From NCBI GenBank assembly GCA_009837885.1, contig VXSP01000011.1, forward strand, positions 1 through 64,000: DNA of 64,000 bases, in the 5' to 3' direction. The position numbers and the translations under genes were made by a program. Source of the stretch: Holophagales bacterium (GTDB taxonomy: Bacteria; Acidobacteriota; Thermoanaerobaculia; Multivoradales; Multivoraceae). Below, piece after piece: positions 27,545 through 33,018 of the stretch (positions are counted from its first letter, which is position 1; the number at the start of each line of letters is the position of its first letter). Below the pieces are notes generated by a model. It was not told where the DNA came from. It worked only from the letters and a program-made list of their open reading frames with translations, and made no database searches.

Positions 27545-28317
27545 ACCAGCTACAGGACCTCCAACAAATGCTCAAGGAAGCGTCCCGGATCGTCGCCTTC
27601 ACGGGCGCGGGAATCAGCACCGAATCCGGCATCCCCGACTTCCGGAGCCCGGGGGGAATCTGGACGAAGTACCGGCCGATCGACTTCAGCGAGTTCATGG
27701 CCTCGGAAGAGGCGCGGCGGGAGTCCTGGCGGCGCAAGATCGGCAGCGAGCGCACGATCGGCCAGGCGAAGCCCAACCGCGGCCACCTGGCTCTGGCCGA
27801 GCTCCGGCGCCTGGGGAAGCTCCTCGCCGTGATCACGCAGAACGTGGACGGCCTGCACCAGGAGTCGGGCATTCCTGACGACGACGTGATCGAGCTTCAC
27901 GGCAACGCGACCTACGCCGCGTGTCTCGAGTGCCGGCAGCGCTACGAGCTGGAGCCCATCGTCGCCGCCTTCAAGGCGCGGGAGGAACTGCCCGTCTGCA
28001 AGCGGCAGAACCTGGCCGGCGACGCCTGCGGCGGCATCATCAAGACGGCGACCATCTCCTTCGGTCAGGCAATGCCCGAAGAGGCGATGCGGCGCGCCCA
28101 CCAGGCGACCCTGGCCGCCGACCTCTTCCTCGCCATCGGCAGCTCGCTCGTCGTCTATCCGGCGGCCGGCTTCCCCGCCCTGGCGAAGCAGGCCGGCGCC
28201 AGGCTCGTCATCCTGAACCGCGAAGCCACCGACCTCGACGGCATTGCCGACCTCGTCCTCCACGCCGAGATCGGCCCGACGCTCGGCGCCGTCACCGGCG
28301 TCACGGTGCCTAGCTAG
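27541..28317 (+). CDS. cobB: NAD-dependent protein deacylase (sirtuin)
   Basis: 258 residues. The NAD site is clear: FTGAGISTESGIPDFRSPGG at 20-39, then TQNVDGLHQESG and the catalytic His in IELHGN. A zinc ribbon starts with CLEC; the second Cys pair is unusually spaced (PVCKRQNLAGDACGG, nine residues between Cys). Sirtuins remove acetyl or other acyl groups from lysines using NAD+, linking metabolism and protein activity. The ATG at 27541 is used because it overlaps the stop of a short leader frame. Downstream lies palindromic element B, then hsp20. Confidence 0.92.
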   Translation: MNQLQDLQQMLKEASRIVAFTGAGISTESGIPDFRSPGGIWTKYRPIDFSEFMASEEARRESWRRKIGSERTIGQAKPNRGHLALAELRRLGKLLAVITQNVDGLHQESGIPDDDVIELHGNATYAACLECRQRYELEPIVAAFKAREELPVCKRQNLAGDACGGIIKTATISFGQAMPEEAMRRAHQATLAADLFLAIGSSLVVYPAAGFPALAKQAGARLVILNREATDLDGIADLVLHAEIGPTLGAVTGVTVPS

Positions 28318-28338
28318 GCGGCGTCTGGGCGGATACCC

Positions 28339-28511
28339 GCCGGCGCGGGTCCGGGGAGAGGCTCCCAGGGGATGCTCGCACTCACTTGGTGAAAGGGACT
28401 GGAGTGCTCGCTTCGGTCGGCTGCGTTTCGCATGGGCGTCGGTTTCGGGCACGGTGTCGGGAGTCACTTGCCTCCAGCCCCCTGGGAGCCTCTCCCCGGA
28501 CCCGCGCCGGC
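28339..28511 (+). repeat. Palindromic dispersed element, copy B
   Basis: A perfect 33-nt inverted repeat (28339-28371 and 28479-28511) encloses a 107-nt core. The inner 18 nt of the left arm are GGGAGAGGCTCCCAGGGG. Against copy A this arm differs at three places, and at each the right arm carries the complementary change. Core blocks GCTCGC, CTCGCT, GTCGGCTGCG, GGCGTCG and GGGAGTC are shared with copy A. It lies between the sirtuin stop and the hsp20 promoter, in a 381-nt intergenic region. No convincing reading frame is shared by the two copies. Confidence 0.82.
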
Positions 28512-28591
28512 TGGACGTTGCTGGACGCCGGCTGCTGGCTCGTTCATCGAGATCCGAACTTGACACGGACTCGAATCTTATATGGTATTCA

Positions 28592-28628
28592 TCAAGTACT
28601 TGACATCTGCCTCTGATGTACTCATAAT
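28592..28628 (+). promoter_or_regulatory. Sigma-70-type promoter with overlapping palindrome, upstream of hsp20
   Basis: TTGACA (28600-28605), a 17-bp spacer, then CATAAT (28623-28628) is a near-consensus housekeeping promoter in unusually AT-rich DNA. A perfect 12-bp palindrome TCAAGTACTTGA (28592-28603) overlaps the -35 box, a position suited to a repressor. ACTTGACA also occurs 41 bp earlier (28558-28565). Transcripts would start near 28636, giving a leader of about 63 nt with a GTCGGC/GCCGAC hairpin (28637-28662) before the AAGGAGGA ribosome site. Confidence 0.6.
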
Positions 28629-28698
28629 CCTGAGTCGTCGGCAGCGAGAACCGAACGCCGACACCGAATCGAACGATCAACCAAGGAGGACACTCACG

Positions 28699-29166
28699 AT
28701 GACCCGTAGCCTGATTCGACACACTCCGTTTCACCGTCCCCTGATCGGAGCCTTCGAGCCGCTCTTCGGCAAGGCGATGCTCGACGACTTCTTCTCGCCC
28801 GTCCTGAGCCGCGTGGCCGGACACGACGGTGGCGAGGCTGCCGCCATGACCTGGTGGCCCGCCGCGGACCTCACGCAGACCGACGAGGCCTACACCCTCG
28901 CCGTCGATCTGCCCGGTCTGACGAAGGCCGACATCGACCTCACGATCGAGGACCACACCCTCACGCTGTCGGGCGAACGCCAGGCCAGCCACGAGGGTGC
29001 GACCGCCGACCGGGTCGAGCGCGTCTACGGTCGCTTCGCGCGGCGCTTCAACCTGCCGAACGACGTCGACGTCTCGGCGGTGAGCGCCGAGTTCGAGAAC
29101 GGGGTGCTGAACATCACCATCCCCAAGGCCGAGGAAGCCAAGGCGAGGAAGATCGACATCGCCTGA
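28699..29166 (+). CDS. Small heat-shock protein (Hsp20/alpha-crystallin family)
   Basis: 155 residues from the ATG at 28699, placed 8 nt after AAGGAGGA. The alpha-crystallin domain covers about 53-145 (ADLTQTDEAYTLAVDLPGL, DHTLTLSGER, YGRFARRFNLPNDVD, AEFENGVLNITIPKAE). The conserved A-x-x-x-n-GVL element is present, and the C-terminus KARKIDIA carries an I-x-I-like tail. Small heat-shock proteins bind unfolding proteins without ATP and form oligomers in the cytosol. Expression from its own strong promoter and closure by a good terminator suggest a monocistronic, separately regulated stress gene. Confidence 0.93.
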   Translation: MTRSLIRHTPFHRPLIGAFEPLFGKAMLDDFFSPVLSRVAGHDGGEAAAMTWWPAADLTQTDEAYTLAVDLPGLTKADIDLTIEDHTLTLSGERQASHEGATADRVERVYGRFARRFNLPNDVDVSAVSAEFENGVLNITIPKAEEAKARKIDIA

Positions 29167-29193
29167 GCCGGTCTCCCGGACGGACGACCCTCG

Positions 29194-29219
29194 AGGGCCC
29201 TGCTTCGGCAGGGCCCTTT
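29194..29219 (+). terminator. Rho-independent terminator after hsp20
   Basis: GGGCCCTGC (29195-29203), loop TTCG, GCAGGGCCC (29208-29216) make a perfect 9-bp stem; an A-T pair extends it. It is followed by TTTC. The UUCG tetraloop and position 28 nt after the hsp20 stop make it convincing. Confidence 0.85.
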
Positions 29220-29290
29220 CTCGTTGACTGCGGTGCTACAATCGCCGTCCGGCGAACGCCGACGCCGCCGCGCCCCGAAGCCGCGGCCCT

Positions 29291-29312
29291 TCTCCTCCTC
29301 CTCCTCCTCACC
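29291..29312 (+). promoter_or_regulatory. Pyrimidine leader in place of a ribosome binding site, before the S1-domain gene
   Basis: TCTCCTCCTCCTCC continues as CTCC units up to ACC just before the ATG at 29313. There is no purine-rich Shine-Dalgarno sequence; instead the run resembles the 16S rRNA anti-Shine-Dalgarno (CCTCC). S1 proteins bind pyrimidine-rich RNA, and E. coli rpsA also lacks a strong Shine-Dalgarno and is autoregulated. A similar autoregulation here is inference. Confidence 0.45.
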
Positions 29313-30812
29313 ATGACTGAGACGAACGATCAAGCGCTCGCTCAGGAGGCCACGGAGAGCAACGCGCCAGCCGAGCAGGAGCTCGCGCCGACGCCGGAGC
29401 CGGCACCTGCCGACGAGACCGGGACGATCGAGGTCGAAGCGGCGTCTGCGAACGAAGCTTCGGATGACTCCGCGCCTGAAGAGGAACAGACCGAGCCCAA
29501 GTCCGAAGTCGCTGCCGCGGCCGGAACGGAGGAGGAGCCGGCCGCCGAGGCTGTGCAGCCCACGGTGGACGAGGCTCCGCGCGAAGCTGAGGCCGACAGT
29601 GAAGCGGACGCTCCTGAAGTGGAGGAAGAGCAAGGCGTAGCCGAGCCTCCGCTGGCCCCATCGGCTATCCCCTTCGCGGCCGCGCTCGAGGCGAAGAACC
29701 CCGTCGAGGGCAAGGTCATCGGCTGGAACAAGGGCGGCTTTCACATCGCCTGCGACGGCGTCACGACGTTCTGTCCGCGATCGCTCATGGAGCTGGGGAA
29801 CCGGCCCAAGCCTCCCTCACACTACGTCAACAACACGTACGCGTTCCACGTTCTCGAGATCAAGGAAGCTGGACGACGGATCGTGCTTACCCGGAGGCCG
29901 GCGATCCGAAGCGAGCGCCGGCAAGCGCTGGACGAGATCCGCGCCAGGCAGGAGTCCCGGGAACCGGTGACCGGCAAGGTGACGTCGGTCACCGAGTTCG
30001 GCGCCTTCGTCGATCTGGGCGGCGGTCTCGGCGGCCTGGTCCACCGCACCCAGATATCCCGTACACGAAACGGCGAACCCGCCGACCTCGTCAAGGTGGG
30101 CCAGCGGGTCGAAGCCCTGGTCACGAAGGTCGAAACGAAGAACGGCAAGCGCAGCGCGCGCATCTCGCTGTCGATGAAGGCTCTCGAGGCGGATCCGTGG
30201 AAGGAGACGGCGAAGGGCTTCAGCGCAGGCGACCAGTTCAAGGGCAAGGTGGTCCGCCACTGCGAGTTCGGCTTCTTCGTCGAACTGGCGCCCGGCCTCG
30301 ACGGGCTGGTCCACACGTCCCAGCTCCCCATCGGCAAGTCGATGAGCCATCCCGCGTTCGCCGCCGGCGAGGAAATCGAAGGCTGGATCGTCGAAGTCGC
30401 GCCGAAGCGCCGCCGGATCGCTCTCTCGCTGCGCGAAGTGCCGGCAAGCGACCCCTGGAAGGACCTGGGCAAGCAATACGTCGAGGGCGCCGAGGTCGAA
30501 GGCAAGGTCGAGCAGGTGTCGCGTTTCGGCATCTTCGTCGAACTCGAGCCCGGGCTTACCGGCCTCCTGCCGATGTCCGCGGTGAAGCTCCCCGAAGGGG
30601 GTCTTGCGCGCCGCACCTACCCTCCCGGCCGGGAGATCAAGGTCGTGATCGAGAGCATCGACCGCAAGCGGCGGCGTCTGGGACTGGCGCCTCCGGGATC
30701 GCAGCTCGTCGGCACCAAGACGGACTACAAGAAGTACCGCCAGCGCCAGAAAGACTCGAGCGGCCTGAACGTGATGGCCGCCGCCTTCGCCAAACTCCAG
30801 CAGCCCAAGTAG
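29313..30812 (+). CDS. S1 RNA-binding domain protein (ribosomal protein S1-like)
   Basis: 499 residues from the ATG at 29313. An Ala/Glu/Pro-rich, acidic, disordered N-terminus (~125 residues) is followed by four S1 OB-folds starting near 130 (VEGKVIGWNKGGF, weakest), 218 (VTGKVTSVTEFGAFVDL), 308 (FKGKVVRHCEFGFFVEL) and 395 (VEGKVEQVSRFGIFVEL). The end is basic (DYKKYRQRQK). S1 domains bind single-stranded RNA; this could be a ribosomal S1 homologue or an S1-type translation factor. The long acidic head is unlike E. coli S1. A DUF1820 gene follows after 3 nt. No Shine-Dalgarno is visible; see the pyrimidine leader. Confidence 0.85.
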   Translation: MTETNDQALAQEATESNAPAEQELAPTPEPAPADETGTIEVEAASANEASDDSAPEEEQTEPKSEVAAAAGTEEEPAAEAVQPTVDEAPREAEADSEADAPEVEEEQGVAEPPLAPSAIPFAAALEAKNPVEGKVIGWNKGGFHIACDGVTTFCPRSLMELGNRPKPPSHYVNNTYAFHVLEIKEAGRRIVLTRRPAIRSERRQALDEIRARQESREPVTGKVTSVTEFGAFVDLGGGLGGLVHRTQISRTRNGEPADLVKVGQRVEALVTKVETKNGKRSARISLSMKALEADPWKETAKGFSAGDQFKGKVVRHCEFGFFVELAPGLDGLVHTSQLPIGKSMSHPAFAAGEEIEGWIVEVAPKRRRIALSLREVPASDPWKDLGKQYVEGAEVEGKVEQVSRFGIFVELEPGLTGLLPMSAVKLPEGGLARRTYPPGREIKVVIESIDRKRRRLGLAPPGSQLVGTKTDYKKYRQRQKDSSGLNVMAAAFAKLQQPK

Positions 30813-30815
30813 CCC

Positions 30816-31157
30816 GTGTCCGACGACCTGATCTACCGGGTGACCTTCCTGAGTCAGGGCGAGATCTACGAGGTCTACGCCCGCTCGGTCTCCCAGGGCG
30901 GCCTGCTCGGCTTCGTCGAGATCGGCGAACTCGTGTTCGGGGAGAGGACCCAGGTCGTCGTCGACCCGTCGGAAGAACGACTGCAGCGAGAGTTCAAGGG
31001 TGTGCGCCGCACCTACCTGCCCATGCACTCGGTCCTGCGCATCGACCAGGTCACGAAACAGGGCACGGCCCGAATACGGGATCTGGAACGCCCGGAGAGC
31101 CGGAAGGTGACGCCGTTCCCGATGCCGATCTACACGCCCGGTGGAGAAACCAAATGA
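30816..31157 (+). CDS. DUF1820-family protein
   Basis: 113 residues from a GTG only 3 nt after the S1 gene stop. The whole length matches the DUF1820 pattern: YRVTFLSQGEIYEVYARSV, GFVEIGELVFGE, VVVDPSEERLQREFKGV and PMHSVLRIDQVTKQGTARI. Function unknown; the fold is compact and probably cytosolic. The stop overlaps the ATG of the OmpH/Skp gene (ATGA), so S1, DUF1820 and OmpH/Skp are made from one message. DUF1820 is better known from Gammaproteobacteria; its presence here is of phylogenetic note. Confidence 0.88.
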   Translation: MSDDLIYRVTFLSQGEIYEVYARSVSQGGLLGFVEIGELVFGERTQVVVDPSEERLQREFKGVRRTYLPMHSVLRIDQVTKQGTARIRDLERPESRKVTPFPMPIYTPGGETK

Positions 31158-31696
31158 ACAGTCGCCGCCTCGTCCTCTGTTTGCTTGCCGCCCTGTTGGT
31201 AGCCCTGGCCTCGCCGGCGCTCTACGCCCAGGAGGCAACTCGTGTCGCCTCGATCAACGTCGAACTGGTCGTTGCCGAAGCTCGTGAGGGGAAGGAACTC
31301 GCGGCGTTCCTCCAACAGATCGAGACGGAAACCCGGACCGCCCTGGAAGCAAACGCGGGCCGGGTCGAAGCGCTGCGCCAGAGCGCCGTCGGCCAGGGGC
31401 CGGACGAGCTGCGGAGCATCCAGCACCAGATCGAGGACCTGCAACGCGAATCCCAACGTCTCGCCAACGACGTCGAGCGCCGCGCGGCGAAGCGACAGGA
31501 AGAAACGCTGCAGCAGATCAACGAGCGCCTCCGTCCGATCGTCCAGCAGTTGATCGACGAGAACGGGTACGACCTGATCCTGAACGCCAGCATCGGCGGC
31601 GTGCTCCACGCCAGCGCCCGCGTCGACCTGACGCAACGGGTCATCAGCATGCTCCAGGCGCAGGAGCAGCAGGAAGAAGCCGGCCAGGAAGGGTAG
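31154..31696 (+). CDS. OmpH/Skp-family periplasmic chaperone
   Basis: 180 residues. Signal peptide ~1-23 (LVLCLLAALLVALASPALYA-Q) followed by ATRVASINVELVV, which is the Skp/OmpH start. A long coiled-coil hairpin follows (QRESQRLANDVERRAAKRQEETLQQI) and the C-terminal strand VRLT-like ARVDLTQRVI. Skp-like proteins hold outer-membrane proteins in the periplasm before BAM insertion. The ATG overlaps the DUF1820 stop. A short 20-nt gap separates it from the convergent amidohydrolase gene. Confidence 0.85.
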   Translation: MNSRRLVLCLLAALLVALASPALYAQEATRVASINVELVVAEAREGKELAAFLQQIETETRTALEANAGRVEALRQSAVGQGPDELRSIQHQIEDLQRESQRLANDVERRAAKRQEETLQQINERLRPIVQQLIDENGYDLILNASIGGVLHASARVDLTQRVISMLQAQEQQEEAGQEG

Positions 31697-31716
31697 GGCC
31701 CGGCCGCGCGTCGCGG

Positions 31717-33018
31717 CTACGGGGGCGCCGGACGACCGCGGTACAGCTCGTACGACCGGCTGTGCCGGTTCGCGAGGTCGACGTCGCGGCCGCGGACGAT
31801 CACGTGGCGGACTCCGGTCCGCACCTCCAGCGGATCGCCGTCGGTGACGATCAGGTTCGCCCACTTGCCCGCGTCGATCGAGCCCAGGCGGTCGTCCAGG
31901 CCGAGAATCTCCGCCGCGCCGAGCGTCAGGGCGCGCAAGGCGGCCTCCGGCGCCAGCCCGAAGGCGACCGCGGTCGCTGCTTCGTACGGAAGGACCCGGG
32001 CGCTCGATGCGTCGAAGGTGCCGAACGCGATCGGGACGCCGGCGCGATGGAGCTCGCCCGGCGCGGAGAAGGGTCCGTCGTACGGGTCGTCCTCCTCGAC
32101 CGGCAGCGCCTGCACCGAGTTCAGGATGACCGGCACCTTCTTCTCGGCGAGCAGGTCCGCCTCCTTCGCCGCGTCGCGTCCCGAGGCCACGACCAGCCGC
32201 AGACCGTGTTCTTCAGCGAACGCCACGGCGTCACGAATGGCCCGGGCCCGATCGGCGACGACGAGGAGCGGCAGTTCGCCACGCGCGACCGTTGCCACGG
32301 CCTCGAGGGCGTGATCCTGCTCCACGGCCACAGCGGAACCGGCGTTCGAGCGGGCGTGGTCGTACTGGCGCGCCGCCTCGATCCAGTCGCCGATCTCGCC
32401 TACCGTCCGGTCGTAGTCCCGCTTCGCCTCGGAGAACTTCTTCTCCCGGACGCTGAAGGTCGAGAAGTCGAATTCCCGGGTCGCGAGGCTCGGCCATTCG
32501 AGCACGACGCCGACGCTCTTCTCGACCTCCATCTCCTCCACCGTCCAACCGTCGAGGAGGATCACCGACGCCTGGCCGGCCCAGGGTCCGCCGCTGGGCG
32601 CCGCCAACGCGTGCGTGATGCCGGTCTCCCTGGTCACCGGAATGATCTCGGTCGCGGGATGAACCCCCTCGACCGCCAGCAGGTGCGGCGTGTCGCCCAG
32701 CTCCGCCTGGTCCAGCGTCGCCGGAACCGAGTCGATCTCGACCAGCCCGAGAACGGTCCAGGCATTGAACAGCCCGGGATAGACGTGCAGGCCGCGGGCG
32801 TCGATCACTTCGACGCCCCGCGGCGCGGCGACATCCGGACCGGCCGCCTCGATCACGCCGTCCCGCACGACGACCGTGCCGGTGTAGGAAGGGCCCGAAA
32901 CGGGGTGCACCGTGCCACCCTCGATCGCCAGCGTCTGGGCGGCCGCCGGCGCGGCCGGGACGGCCAGGGCCAAAGCCAGCGTCCAGGCCGCCGCGATCCC
33001 GCCGCGCACGCCGGTCAT
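31717..33018 (-). CDS. Secreted amidohydrolase-fold protein lacking the first metal motif
   Basis: 433 residues with a signal peptide ending PAAAQ. The amidohydrolase (imidazolonepropionase-like) composite fold is visible: GGTVHPVSGPSYTGTVVVRDG, then VIDARGLHVYPGLFNAWT, where an active enzyme would have D-x-H-x-H. The C-terminal DRLGSIDAGKWANLIVTDGDPL is the standard ending of the family. The lost His pair means that a normal binuclear site is missing. It is coupled by ATGA to the larger amidohydrolase gene, so the two may form a heteromer. It may be a pseudo-enzyme subunit; exact role unknown. Confidence 0.8.
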   Translation of the reverse strand: MTGVRGGIAAAWTLALALAVPAAPAAAQTLAIEGGTVHPVSGPSYTGTVVVRDGVIEAAGPDVAAPRGVEVIDARGLHVYPGLFNAWTVLGLVEIDSVPATLDQAELGDTPHLLAVEGVHPATEIIPVTRETGITHALAAPSGGPWAGQASVILLDGWTVEEMEVEKSVGVVLEWPSLATREFDFSTFSVREKKFSEAKRDYDRTVGEIGDWIEAARQYDHARSNAGSAVAVEQDHALEAVATVARGELPLLVVADRARAIRDAVAFAEEHGLRLVVASGRDAAKEADLLAEKKVPVILNSVQALPVEEDDPYDGPFSAPGELHRAGVPIAFGTFDASSARVLPYEAATAVAFGLAPEAALRALTLGAAEILGLDDRLGSIDAGKWANLIVTDGDPLEVRTGVRHVIVRGRDVDLANRHSRSYELYRGRPAPP

